Origin: Lachnospiraceae bacterium | GTDB lineage: Bacteria > Bacillota > Clostridia > Lachnospirales > Lachnospiraceae | Length of the DNA: 40,363 nt | Direction: 5' to 3' | Assembly: GCA_017536965.1 (NCBI GenBank) | Contig: JAFWCK010000067.1 | Location: 1 to 40,363, forward strand | The notes under the pieces: generated by a model | What the model was told of the DNA's origin: nothing | Databases searched by the model: none | What the model saw: only the letters and a program-made list of their open reading frames with translations | Program-made: the position numbers and the translations under genes | Shown here: in pieces, positions 16,915 to 25,589 of the stretch | How positions within the stretch are numbered: the first letter of the stretch is position 1 | Layout: each line of letters begins with the position of its first letter

Positions 16915-17820
16915 TTGAATCAAAACCCATCAACGACTATTTCTGCGAAAGACGCACAGAAAATTGCGACAAGGGTATCCCTTGTCAGCGTGGTTGGCAA
17001 TATTATTTTGACAGCATTCAAATTTTTTGCCGGCATATTTGCACATTCCCAGGTCATGATCTCTGATGCTGTTCATTCTGCTTCAGATGTCATCAGTTCA
17101 CTGATCGTAATTGTTGGCGTAAAGATTTCCGGCAGAGACGCGGATGATGATCACCCATATGGACACGAACGGTTTGAATGTGTTGCAGCAGTGATCCTTG
17201 CTGCTATCCTGGTAATTGTTGGCGGATCGATCGGGATCAAGGCAGTGAAAAGCATTATAGACGGAAGCTACAAGGAAATGGTGCTCCCAGGTATGCTGGC
17301 GCTGATTGCTTCTATCGTTTCCATTGTCGCAAAATTTGCGATGTTTCTTTATACCCAGATTCATGCAAAACGAATCAACTCTACGGCACTTAAGGCAGAG
17401 GCCTGGCATCATTTAAGCGATTCTTTGTCTTCGGTCGGTGCATTGATCGGTATCGCAGGTGCCCGTCTTGGCGCACCAATTTTAGAGCCGATCGCCAGCA
17501 TCGTGATCTGCCTTTTGATCCTGAAAGCAGCATTTGATATTTTCCGTTCTGCCATTGATCAAATGGTAGATAAATCCTGCAGCGCAGAAACAGAACAGAA
17601 AATCCGTGATTGTGTCATGCAGCAGGAAGGTGTTATCTGCGTAGATATGCTGCAGACCAGAATGTTCGGGAACAGGATCTATGTAGACGTAGAGATTGGG
17701 GTTGACAAAAGCCTTACAATAGAGGAAGGACATGAAATTGCGGAGCAGGTGCATAATGCTCTGGAACTGAACTTTGCTTCTGTGAAACACGTTATGGTGC
17801 ATGTGAATCCAGCCGGATAA
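16915..17820 (+). CDS. Cation diffusion facilitator (CDF) metal exporter
   Basis: A 301-residue CDF protein with six predicted membrane helices and a C-terminal cytoplasmic ferredoxin-like domain (about 215-300). Metal-site residues are visible in DAVHSASD near 49-56, DDDHPYGHERFE near 77-88 and HHLSDSLSS near 163. Family members export Zn, Co, Ni, Fe or Mn in exchange for protons. I choose TTG at 16915 because GGAGG sits eight bases before it. The frame stays open back to 16819, but that would place the start inside the terminator leader. If the leader is a Ni/Co switch, the likely cargo is Co2+/Ni2+ (CzcD-like), but the protein sequence alone does not prove this. Confidence 0.9.
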   Translation: MNQNPSTTISAKDAQKIATRVSLVSVVGNIILTAFKFFAGIFAHSQVMISDAVHSASDVISSLIVIVGVKISGRDADDDHPYGHERFECVAAVILAAILVIVGGSIGIKAVKSIIDGSYKEMVLPGMLALIASIVSIVAKFAMFLYTQIHAKRINSTALKAEAWHHLSDSLSSVGALIGIAGARLGAPILEPIASIVICLLILKAAFDIFRSAIDQMVDKSCSAETEQKIRDCVMQQEGVICVDMLQTRMFGNRIYVDVEIGVDKSLTIEEGHEIAEQVHNALELNFASVKHVMVHVNPAG

Positions 17821-17869
17821 AACTGCTTCCCGATATCTGCCCCTATAACAGGAAAGGCGGATTTTTGAC

Positions 17870-20266
17870 ATGAATCAAGGGACAACACGCCATACGATCA
17901 AATCTTGTATTGTTTTTCTGCTGCTTGCATCTTTCCTTTTGCTGCTGTCACAGCCGCAGATCACTCTGGCAGAAGATGAGGATCCGGTCATCGAGCAGGA
18001 TCAGGATTTTGTCGCATATAATTCAGATAATTCAGATTCTTATATAACTTTTGCGCAGGAGGAGTCCTATCCGGATGAGAGGAACATCACGGTTCCGTTT
18101 TATTCCATGAAGGATATCCTGACGTGGCAGTTTCCTTATTCGGATCTTTTCTTTACTGTTGATTCCGGTGAGTTCCGGACAGAATTGGCTAAGGCATCAA
18201 TAGGATTGGCCATATCTGCTTTTCGTAATAATGAACTCCCGATGGAAAACCAGAATAAAACTTATCTGGGGAAAGCAGGATTTTCCAATATCTACACTTT
18301 TGGATATGATCAGGAAACGGATGAAGATACGCTTTCTGGTGTGATCGCAATGAAAAAGATTGGGGATTTTACACTGATCGCAGCAGCTCCTTGCGGCCAG
18401 GGCTACAAAAAGGAATGGGCAAGTAATCTAAAGGTCGGAGATGTGGAGCGACATGTTGGGTTCAATGAGGCAGCCCAGATCCTGGAAGGATATATCAAAG
18501 ACTATATAGAAGAATATCAGATCACCGGAGAAAAGAAGTTCTGGATCTCCGGGTTCTCCCGTGCAGCCGCTGTTTCTAATTTAACTGCTGCGGACATGAT
18601 CGCTAGCGGAGAGTTCTCTGATGTTTATGCATATCTTTTCGGTGTTCCGCGGACAACAAGAGCACCTGTCAAATACAAGGGAATCTATAATATCTGCGGG
18701 GGATTTGATCCGGTCACGTGGTTTCCTTTGGAACAATGGGGGTTTGCCCGGTATGGTACCGATGTTTTCACACCTGTACAGGAAGTAAACAGTGATTATG
18801 TGGAATATGTGGCAGGAGCTGATCGGGTGAACCGGCTCATGCAGGGGTCCCCATTTATCAACAGCCCATATATTAATTATCAGCTGCATCTGATCGTGGA
18901 GTTTCTTGGGGCTTTATTCCCGACAAGTGCTGATTATGCAGAACAGTTTCAGGCGATCCTGATGGAGACATGGAAAGAGTTTAATCCAGATACGATGATC
19001 GAAATGGTCGCTTTAGCCTTGGATAAGCTGGACGATCTGGATAAACGGGAATCTTACGCGGTCGGCACGTTTGTAGAGTATTTGTCTTTGCTTGGAGCAC
19101 AGCAGCTTCGGGGGAATCAGGAACTGATAGAAAGCGGCCAGTGGGATAAAAATGCAAGCATTGGTGTCAATTACATGCGGGAACATATGCCGTACACCTA
19201 TGTGAACTGGCTGTTTTCTGAAAACGCACCGGAAAAACTGTTTAGCGTCCCGGCTTTTTACCGTAGGATCATCCTGGTAGGACCAATTGATGTTTATGTT
19301 TATCAGAACGAGGAATTGATTGGAAGCGTTGAGAGAAATGGGAAGATATCACAGGTCAACCAGTGGGAAGGCAATGAGGATTTATTCGTTTCTGAACTTT
19401 TTCTTCACCGCAGTAAGAACGAAACGAGTATCGTGCTGCCTATAGATAAGCAATACGATCTGGAGATCTATATGAACAGACCAGGCAGCCTGTTATATTA
19501 TCAGGTTTTTGGAAGTCATGAACAGCTTTCTGCTCCGGATGGCATTATATACCAGAGTACTTTGAAGAAAGGATTGTATGGACTTACTTTTGATCCGTCC
19601 AAATTTGAACCATCAGACCTGACAGCGCATGAAGGCAAAATACTGGAGTCATATTCCTACCCATATGAATATAATCCGTTTGTAGTCATGGCAACGGAGC
19701 TGACGAATACCAAATCCATTACATTGGGGAGCTCTTTAACAATGGCATTTGGAATCGTTGTCTTTCTCTGTCTGCTGGGGCTTGTCAATCTGATCATTGC
19801 CATTGTACATGCGATCCGAAAGAAAAAAAGGCCGAGGCCATATTCGAATCTTTACGTCATCATTCCGCATTGCCTTTTGATCGCTCTGTTCGCATTGTTG
19901 ACACAGTTCATGACATTGAACCTTGTTACGATCGGAATCATGAAAAGTGCATGTGCCGGATTGACGGTCTTTTGCATCTTTATGCTTGGGCTGAGGGGGC
20001 TGCTCCGTTGTATACGGGGAAGAGAAGAACGAGGATATCGCAGCCAGGCGAAAAAGAAAAAGATCATTGGTGTGATCTATCTGGCGTTTCTTGCCGGAGC
20101 CTGCGTACTTTCTTATATGTTTTATAAAGTCAGTCCGCTGGCATCCTATTCGACAGGAAAGGCGCTTCTTTATTACGGAATCACACTCCTGTTAACTGTT
20201 GGCAGTATCCTGTTGTTCCCTAACAGGCTTCCAAAAGAGAAGAAACAGGTTCAAGTCAGTACTTAA
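17870..20266 (+). CDS. Membrane-anchored lipase-like (alpha/beta-hydrolase) protein
   Basis: This 798-residue protein begins with a signal-like hydrophobic segment (about 13-28), with TLAED a plausible cleavage region. A large exported domain contains the nucleophile-elbow sequence SGFSRAAA near 227-234, which fits Gly-X-Ser-X-Ala rather than the strict GxSxG. The surrounding sequence resembles class 3 lipase/Mbeg1-like (DUF2974) proteins. After about residue 600 come five predicted membrane helices separated by Lys/Arg-rich loops. The active domain is probably outside the cell and held by the C-terminal bundle. Start ATG has AGGAAAGGCGG upstream. The gene is 49 bases after the CDF gene. Its stop codon overlaps the opposing gene's stop. 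Substrate unknown. Confidence 0.65.
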   Translation: MNQGTTRHTIKSCIVFLLLASFLLLLSQPQITLAEDEDPVIEQDQDFVAYNSDNSDSYITFAQEESYPDERNITVPFYSMKDILTWQFPYSDLFFTVDSGEFRTELAKASIGLAISAFRNNELPMENQNKTYLGKAGFSNIYTFGYDQETDEDTLSGVIAMKKIGDFTLIAAAPCGQGYKKEWASNLKVGDVERHVGFNEAAQILEGYIKDYIEEYQITGEKKFWISGFSRAAAVSNLTAADMIASGEFSDVYAYLFGVPRTTRAPVKYKGIYNICGGFDPVTWFPLEQWGFARYGTDVFTPVQEVNSDYVEYVAGADRVNRLMQGSPFINSPYINYQLHLIVEFLGALFPTSADYAEQFQAILMETWKEFNPDTMIEMVALALDKLDDLDKRESYAVGTFVEYLSLLGAQQLRGNQELIESGQWDKNASIGVNYMREHMPYTYVNWLFSENAPEKLFSVPAFYRRIILVGPIDVYVYQNEELIGSVERNGKISQVNQWEGNEDLFVSELFLHRSKNETSIVLPIDKQYDLEIYMNRPGSLLYYQVFGSHEQLSAPDGIIYQSTLKKGLYGLTFDPSKFEPSDLTAHEGKILESYSYPYEYNPFVVMATELTNTKSITLGSSLTMAFGIVVFLCLLGLVNLIIAIVHAIRKKKRPRPYSNLYVIIPHCLLIALFALLTQFMTLNLVTIGIMKSACAGLTVFCIFMLGLRGLLRCIRGREERGYRSQAKKKKIIGVIYLAFLAGACVLSYMFYKVSPLASYSTGKALLYYGITLLLTVGSILLFPNRLPKEKKQVQVST

Positions 20267-20520
20267 GCTTTTTTTCCAGGGAAGGAGAGTTCAGCTGTTA
20301 TCTGCGGTTTTCCGGAAGAATCTTTGGAACCGGTTACTATAACAGCCCCATCTCCATCTTCAAAATGATAGGTCTCGGAGACTATTTCATCCGGGGCCTT
20401 TTCTTTTAATACTTTTTTGAAGTCGGCAAGGATTCCTGGAACGATCGCCAGGTAGATCCGCATGCCTTCCTTTGCACCATATCGTTTTATCAGTTGTTCC
20501 TTTAAATTGCTCTCTGCCAT
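20263..20520 (-). CDS. Small conserved-looking protein of unknown function (85 aa)
   Basis: An 85-residue acidic/basic mixed protein beginning MAESNLKEQLIKRYG. I use ATG 20520 because AAAGGAG lies six bases before it; the frame extends to a TTG at 20538 without a site. No signal peptide or membrane helix is seen. The first half is predicted helical. The second half, with FEDGDGAVIVTGSKDSSGKP and TAELSF, looks like beta strands of a small alpha/beta domain. I do not recognise the family. It lies 18 bases after the esterase gene and must be on the same transcript. Its stop overlaps the stop of the convergent lipase-like gene. Confidence 0.7.
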   Translation of the reverse strand: MAESNLKEQLIKRYGAKEGMRIYLAIVPGILADFKKVLKEKAPDEIVSETYHFEDGDGAVIVTGSKDSSGKPQITAELSFPGKKA

Positions 20521-20538
20521 AAGGGCTCCTTTTTGCAA

Positions 20539-22344
20539 TTATTTGTATTCCTGTATTTGATCCAGGATCTCATACAGATCCAGATATGGGATCTTCGTCT
20601 CTTTTACGTTATCTCCCAGCTCTAAAACGGGTTCTGTTCCGGCAAATGTGTTCCAACGCGGCAGACCGTCCCCATTTGGATCACCATTCTTAATAAAGTT
20701 GATCATGTAGCTGCTGACCATATCTGAAAGGGCACGGTCTTCTTCCGTGTACAGAGCAGAACCATCAGGAATATTATGGTAAAAATAGACTTCTTCTCCG
20801 CTGTGCCAGGAACCGAGCCGTCCGTTTTCTTTCGTGAAATGATACATATAACAAGGGATTTCATTTGCCACAGCTTCCCTGCCCAGACAGTAATGTCCAT
20901 ATGTAAAAAGAACTGCCGTATAGATATCGGCCCAGTTTCGCTTTGCCTCCGCATCTGTTTGTGCCGGGAATAAAGATAAGATCTGATCAGCATAAGGATC
21001 TTCAAAAGATGCACGGATCTTTTGTTCATAGTTTTTCATATTTGCAGGAGAGAAAATAATGAATGGAGCACCTTCTTCCCGGTTGAATCCCTGCAGCTGG
21101 GCCTCTTCGTTGTATATTCCTTTTTGATAAGACTCATACGGGATTTCCGGGAGCACAAAACCATCAATCGTGATGTGATGATGGATGGCCATTTCTCTTA
21201 CGATTTTACCTGCAGGTAATGCACGAAGATCTTTCAGCGAATGGGCGTGAAGACGGTCCTTCATTTGTTCTGCGGTTTCATAGGCTTCGTCCAGAAGACG
21301 GAAAGAGTGCGCCGGCTTTGGAGCAGACACAGTAGAACTTTCCAGGATCACTCGTTTAAATAAACCTTTTGCTAACGGAGATGTACAAAGCGCACTGACA
21401 CAGGCTGAACCGGCAGATTCCCCGGATATCGTGATATTCTCCGGGTCCCCACCGAAAGCTGCAATATTATCTTTCACCCATTGAAGTGCAAGGATCTGGT
21501 CCAGCAGGCCGTAATTGCCTGTGGTATGATTTGGAGATTCTTCTGCTAATGCAGGATCGGCATAAAACCCGAAGATGCCAAGACGGTAAGCCATGTTCAC
21601 AACAATGATTCCTTTTCTGGCAAGACCTTCACCGCTGTAATCCTGGTACCACGGCTGTCCAGTCTGCAAAGAACCACCATGAATATAAACCAGGACAGGG
21701 AGAGCCTGATCGGTTTTTTGGGCAGGACGCCAGATATTCAGATACAGGGAATCCTCGCTGACAGGTTCCCTGTAATTGTCTTTCAAAGAAATATGGTAAT
21801 CATGATAACCGATGATCTGAGCCAGGGAATTATAGATGGGCAGATTCTGCACCTGCATGGACATTGGGGCAAAATGATCTGCTTCCAGGATTCCTTCCCA
21901 TGCATCTGCTGACTGCGGTTCTTTCCAGCGCAGATCACCAACTGGAGGCTTGGCATATGGAATGCCTGCAAAGACCTCTACCTCTTTGTCTTCTGTAACA
22001 ACGCCTGTTAAATCTCCCTGCGTTACGTGAATCAGATCTGTTTTCGCAGGGTTTTTCGCCTGCACAGCCGGGATCAGACGGACAGGAGGCCAGGAAATCC
22101 AAAGCACAATGCCGCAAAGGATCAGAAGAGCAATCCATGAAAGGAAGCGGATGCCTTTACTCTTTTCTTTTAATTTTGTAGAGCGAAATACATAAAATGC
22201 GGCAAATACCAGAACCAGCAAGATCCATCCAAGGATCGTATGCTTGCCAAGTTCCAAAACGGCGAACAGGATCAACAATAAAAGGAAAAAAAGAATACGC
22301 CAAAGAATGCCGCGGGATCGTTTTTTTTCAGAGTTCGTTTTCAT
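20539..22344 (-). CDS. Type B carboxylesterase with N-terminal membrane anchor
   Basis: A 601-residue protein. Three hydrophobic helices at about 15-31, 37-53 and 66-83 precede a complete carboxylesterase/lipase type B domain, placing the enzyme at the membrane. Family motifs are FAGIPYAKPPVGDLRW near 125, EDSLYLNIW near 197, the oxyanion HGG near 220, and FGGDPENITISGESAGS with nucleophile Ser near 310. The His is in GSWHSGEEV near 513. The acid residue is likely in the region after LQGFNREEGAPF. Characterised relatives hydrolyse short esters such as p-nitrobenzyl esters; the natural substrate here is unknown. The ATG has only a weak ribosome site. The adjacent small gene 20263-20520 is downstream in the same unit. 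Confidence 0.88.
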   Translation of the reverse strand: MKTNSEKKRSRGILWRILFFLLLLILFAVLELGKHTILGWILLVLVFAAFYVFRSTKLKEKSKGIRFLSWIALLILCGIVLWISWPPVRLIPAVQAKNPAKTDLIHVTQGDLTGVVTEDKEVEVFAGIPYAKPPVGDLRWKEPQSADAWEGILEADHFAPMSMQVQNLPIYNSLAQIIGYHDYHISLKDNYREPVSEDSLYLNIWRPAQKTDQALPVLVYIHGGSLQTGQPWYQDYSGEGLARKGIIVVNMAYRLGIFGFYADPALAEESPNHTTGNYGLLDQILALQWVKDNIAAFGGDPENITISGESAGSACVSALCTSPLAKGLFKRVILESSTVSAPKPAHSFRLLDEAYETAEQMKDRLHAHSLKDLRALPAGKIVREMAIHHHITIDGFVLPEIPYESYQKGIYNEEAQLQGFNREEGAPFIIFSPANMKNYEQKIRASFEDPYADQILSLFPAQTDAEAKRNWADIYTAVLFTYGHYCLGREAVANEIPCYMYHFTKENGRLGSWHSGEEVYFYHNIPDGSALYTEEDRALSDMVSSYMINFIKNGDPNGDGLPRWNTFAGTEPVLELGDNVKETKIPYLDLYEILDQIQEYK

Positions 22345-22434
22345 ATAACATTATCCATTTCTCTTTTTCGTTACTATAGCATATTCCTGTTGAGAATACA
22401 GTAAAAAGAGCGATGCAAAAAAGGAGAAAGAATG

Positions 22435-22440
22435 TATAAT
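22435..22440 (+). promoter_or_regulatory. Possible -10 element for the RNA methyltransferase gene
   Basis: TATAAT at 22435-22440 (a second overlapping copy at 22440-22445) lies just ahead of the GGGAGG ribosome site and ATG 22457. The transcript would have a leader of only about 10 bases. No good -35 box is seen at 17-base spacing (GATGCA), so the promoter is uncertain. Confidence 0.3.
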
Positions 22441-22456
22441 ATAATTGGGAGGAAAT

Positions 22457-23269
22457 ATGATATCCTGCAGAATGGTCACCGATCTGGATGAGCCGGAACT
22501 TCTGGTTTATCATGGTCTGAATGAAGCACAACTGAAACACTACTATGAGCCGCATGGAGGGCTTTTTATTTGTGAGAGTCCGAAAGTCATCCGACGGGCC
22601 TTGCAGGCAGGATATGAACCAGTATCTCTCCTTGTGGAAAATACACAAAAAATAAAAGAGAACCAGGATATTTTTACTAAATGCAAAGAGGTTCCGGTTT
22701 TTGAAGCGCCTAAGAAAACCTTGGAGAAGATAACGGGCTATTATTTGACAGATGGCATGCTTTGTGCCATGAAGAGAAAAGACCTTCTACCGGCTAAAAC
22801 ACTCTGTGAAAATGCATCCCGCATTGCGGTGTTGATGGACATTGAAAACCCAACGAATATCGGTTCTATTTTCCGTAACGCGGCGGCATTAAAAATGGAT
22901 GCTGTTCTGCTGTCATCCGGCTGCAGTGACCCGTTATACCGCAGGGCTGCCCGCGTCAGTGTTGGTACTGTGTTTCAAATTCCGTGGACGTTCTTAAAGG
23001 AAGAAGAAAAGGTGCCGGCAGTTTTGACAGACATGGGGTATCAGACAGCTGCGCTTGCGTTATCTCCATCAGCGGAAGCAATTGATCATTCTTCTGCCCG
23101 GAAGGAAGAAAAACTGGCGATCCTTCTGGGGAATGAAGAACACGGATTGGCGCCGGATGTGATAAAAAACAGTGATCATACAGTCATTATTCCGATGACA
23201 GAAGGAGTGGATTCCTTAAATGTTGCGGCTGCAAGTGCGATCGCATTTTGGGAATTGAGAAAAAGATGA
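22457..23269 (+). CDS. TrmH/SpoU-family RNA 2'-O-methyltransferase
   Basis: A 270-residue SPOUT-fold methyltransferase that uses SAM to methylate ribose 2'-OH of an RNA. An N-terminal substrate-binding part (about 1-110) precedes the knotted domain. Its three family motifs are visible: DIENPTNIGSIFRNAAAL near 131, LLGNEEHGL near 226 and IPMTEGVDSLNVAAA near 246. The target RNA position cannot be told from the sequence. ATG 22457 is chosen for its GGGAGG site; an in-frame TTG at 22445 would be inside the putative promoter. The stop overlaps the next start (ATGA). Confidence 0.92.
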   Translation: MISCRMVTDLDEPELLVYHGLNEAQLKHYYEPHGGLFICESPKVIRRALQAGYEPVSLLVENTQKIKENQDIFTKCKEVPVFEAPKKTLEKITGYYLTDGMLCAMKRKDLLPAKTLCENASRIAVLMDIENPTNIGSIFRNAAALKMDAVLLSSGCSDPLYRRAARVSVGTVFQIPWTFLKEEEKVPAVLTDMGYQTAALALSPSAEAIDHSSARKEEKLAILLGNEEHGLAPDVIKNSDHTVIIPMTEGVDSLNVAAASAIAFWELRKR

Positions 23270-24126
23270 AAGATTTTCCTGCAAAAATTGATTTACATAT
23301 GCATACAGTGATCTCGGACGGGACTGACCGACCGGAGGAAATCCTGGAAAAAGTGAAAACGGAAGGAATTGGATTCTTTTCCGTTACAGATCATGATGCC
23401 TTGAAAGGCGGGGCCGAAATATTAAACAAGAGACAGGCTGATGATCCTTCCTTTATCACTGGGGTTGAGTTCTCCTGCCGTGATGAAAAAGGAAAATATC
23501 ACATTCTGGGTTATCATTATGACTTGGAGGGGGAGGCTATTAATGCGCTGATAAAAAGAGGTCACGGCTATCGTCTTGCAAAGACCAGAGGAAGAGTACA
23601 GCTTTTGGGCGAAATGTTTGGATTTTATTTTCCGGAAGAAGAGGTGGAGGCACTTCTTTCTTTGGATAATCCAGGGAAACCCCACATCGGAAATCTGATG
23701 GTCAAATATGGATTTGCAGAGTCGAAGGAACAGGCCATTAAGGAGTTTATTAACAAGACCCGTATCAAAACGACCTATATCCGGCCGGAAGAAGCAATTG
23801 AGGGAATCCTTAAAAGCGGAGGGATCCCTGTCCTGGCTCATCCGTCGTTCGGTGATGGGGAGCAGCTGATCCTCGGAGAGGAAATGGAAGAACGCCTGCG
23901 GAAGCTGATGGAATACGGTCTTGAGGGACTTGAAGCATTTTATTCCGGATTTACCCCAAAGCTTTCCGGAGAATTGCTGTCCTATGCAGATAAATATGAC
24001 CTGCTTGTCACAGCCGGAAGTGATTATCACGGCAGTAATAAATTGGTCCGGTTAGGAGATACCGGACTGGAGAATACGAAGGACGGACCGAAAGGGCTTC
24101 TGCGTTTTCTGGAACGGTGTTTGTAG
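23266..24126 (+). CDS. PHP-domain phosphoesterase (YciV/TrpH type)
   Basis: A 286-residue PHP-domain protein. Metal ligands are seen in DLHMHTVISDG at the N-terminus, TDHDAL near 43, GVEFSC near 66, HILGYHYD near 80, PHIGN, AHPSFGD near 192 and GSDYHGSN near 252. Studied relatives act as 3',5'-nucleotide bisphosphate phosphatase or 5'-3' exoribonuclease (RNase AM), so a role in nucleotide or RNA turnover fits beside an RNA methyltransferase. I start at the ATG overlapping the previous stop; a TTG 18 bases upstream is less likely. Confidence 0.87.
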   Translation: MKDFPAKIDLHMHTVISDGTDRPEEILEKVKTEGIGFFSVTDHDALKGGAEILNKRQADDPSFITGVEFSCRDEKGKYHILGYHYDLEGEAINALIKRGHGYRLAKTRGRVQLLGEMFGFYFPEEEVEALLSLDNPGKPHIGNLMVKYGFAESKEQAIKEFINKTRIKTTYIRPEEAIEGILKSGGIPVLAHPSFGDGEQLILGEEMEERLRKLMEYGLEGLEAFYSGFTPKLSGELLSYADKYDLLVTAGSDYHGSNKLVRLGDTGLENTKDGPKGLLRFLERCL

Positions 24127-24171
24127 ATGATAGAATCATGATTTAATCAGGATACATAATAAAAAAGAAAA

Positions 24172-24987
24172 ATGTTTAAAAAAACCTGTATTTTTTTATT
24201 AATTGCGGCATCGCTTATAATTGCTGGCTGTTCGAAAGAGCAGGTCATGGATGGGCCGGATATGGTAGGAACACCGGAATACATACAGATCGATCAGGAG
24301 ACCGCCAAAGAGATGATGGGGCGGGACGATGGCCACATTGTAATTGATGTCAGACGACAGGATGAATTTGACAGCGGACATATTCCTGGAGCTGTTTGTA
24401 TCCCCAATGAAAGTATCGAAACAACTCCGCCTGTGCAGCTGAGTGATCCGGATCAAGTGATCCTTGTTTACTGCCGGAGCGGGCGCAGAAGCAAAGAAGC
24501 AGCTCAAAAGCTTGCAGACATGGGCTACCGGAACGTCTACGAGTTTGGCGGGATAATAGATTGGACCGGAGAAATAGTTACAGAAAGTCAGACGGAAAAT
24601 AAGACTGAGGAAATTGATCAGGTGGCAGTATTAGTGATCAGAACAAACGATACAACATTCTATGCAGATCTGGAGGATAATTCTTCCGCTAAAGCTTTTA
24701 TAGAGAAATTACGCAATGAAGAAGTTATAATAGATCTGCATGATTATGGAAACTTTGAGAAAGTCGGACCACTCCCTTGGGATCTTCCGAGAAATGATGA
24801 GACCATTACGACTCAGCCTGGAGATGTTATTCTGTATCAAGGCAGCCAGATAACAATATACTATGATGAAAATACATGGGATTTCACCAGGATTGCAAAG
24901 ATTCCTGACATTACAAAAGATGAACTCCTGGAAGCATTTGGAGACGGCAATGTTTCCGTGACATTTTCAATTGAATGGAGAGAATAG
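24172..24987 (+). CDS. Lipoprotein with rhodanese domain and C-terminal cyclophilin-like domain
   Basis: The 271-residue protein has a lipoprotein signal with lipobox LIIAGC (Cys about 20), so it is likely anchored outside the membrane. Residues about 40-130 form a rhodanese domain with active-site loop CRSGRRS (Cys near 101), [16 protein letters not shown] and YEFGGIIDW. Residues about 150-271 resemble the bacterial cyclophilin-like fold (PF18050-type), seen in [31 protein letters not shown] and [16 protein letters not shown]. This second domain has not been shown to be a prolyl isomerase in such proteins. The ribosome site is weak and A-rich. The next gene starts 5 bases after the stop. Sulfur transfer or thiol chemistry at the cell surface is an inference. 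Confidence 0.82.
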   Translation: MFKKTCIFLLIAASLIIAGCSKEQVMDGPDMVGTPEYIQIDQETAKEMMGRDDGHIVIDVRRQDEFDSGHIPGAVCIPNESIETTPPVQLSDPDQVILVYCRSGRRSKEAAQKLADMGYRNVYEFGGIIDWTGEIVTESQTENKTEEIDQVAVLVIRTNDTTFYADLEDNSSAKAFIEKLRNEEVIIDLHDYGNFEKVGPLPWDLPRNDETITTQPGDVILYQGSQITIYYDENTWDFTRIAKIPDITKDELLEAFGDGNVSVTFSIEWRE

Positions 24988-24992
24988 CATTT

Positions 24993-25565
24993 ATGGACTT
25001 GAATGAATTACTACAGCATTTTAATCGCAGAGATACGGTTGGCGAAGACCCGGAAGTGATCGAACTGATGCGTTATTACAGCCGACAGGCACAAAAGATC
25101 ACGATGGAGATCAATACAAAATATCACGAGCCGGAAGAATTGGCAGAGTTGTTCTCCCAATTGATCGGCAAACCGGTAGGAGAAATGTTCGGATTGTTTC
25201 CACCTTTCTATACGGATTTTGGAAAGAATATCACAATTGGCAATCATGTATTCATAAATTCTGACTGTAAGTTTCAGGATCAGGGAGGAATAACGATTGA
25301 TGACGGTGCGCTGATCGGACATGGCGTTGTACTTGCGACGTTAAATCATGACATGGATCCTGCTAAAAGGCAGCAGCTGCATCCTGCACCGATTCATATT
25401 GGAAAGTGTGTCTGGATCGGCGCGAATGCAACCGTTACCGGGGGAGTTACGATCGGAGATAATTCCATAGTGGCTGCAGGGGCAGTTGTTACGAAAGATG
25501 TTCCTGCCAATGTAGTTGTTGGCGGGGTACCGGCAAAGTTCATAAAAAAGATTGAAAGCGACTGA
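24993..25565 (+). CDS. Sugar O-acetyltransferase, hexapeptide-repeat (second copy)
   Basis: A 190-residue hexapeptide acyltransferase of the LacA/Maa group. Features are [17 protein letters not shown] near 70, [10 protein letters not shown], catalytic His in ATLNHDMDP near 115, [18 protein letters not shown] and the C-terminal [15 protein letters not shown] 24993 is preferred: GGAGAG lies 12 bases before it and it falls after the previous stop. An in-frame ATG at 24975 would overlap the lipoprotein gene. It is only a distant paralogue of the minus-strand gene at 16114-16674. Substrate unknown. Confidence 0.88.
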   Translation: MDLNELLQHFNRRDTVGEDPEVIELMRYYSRQAQKITMEINTKYHEPEELAELFSQLIGKPVGEMFGLFPPFYTDFGKNITIGNHVFINSDCKFQDQGGITIDDGALIGHGVVLATLNHDMDPAKRQQLHPAPIHIGKCVWIGANATVTGGVTIGDNSIVAAGAVVTKDVPANVVVGGVPAKFIKKIESD

Positions 25566-25589
25566 GAAAAAAAGACAGGAAACAAGCGT

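Noticed and set aside
22328-22648. A 106-residue minus-strand open frame overlapping the methyltransferase start
   Set aside because: It lies opposite a clear gene and its control region and shows no domain or ribosome site.
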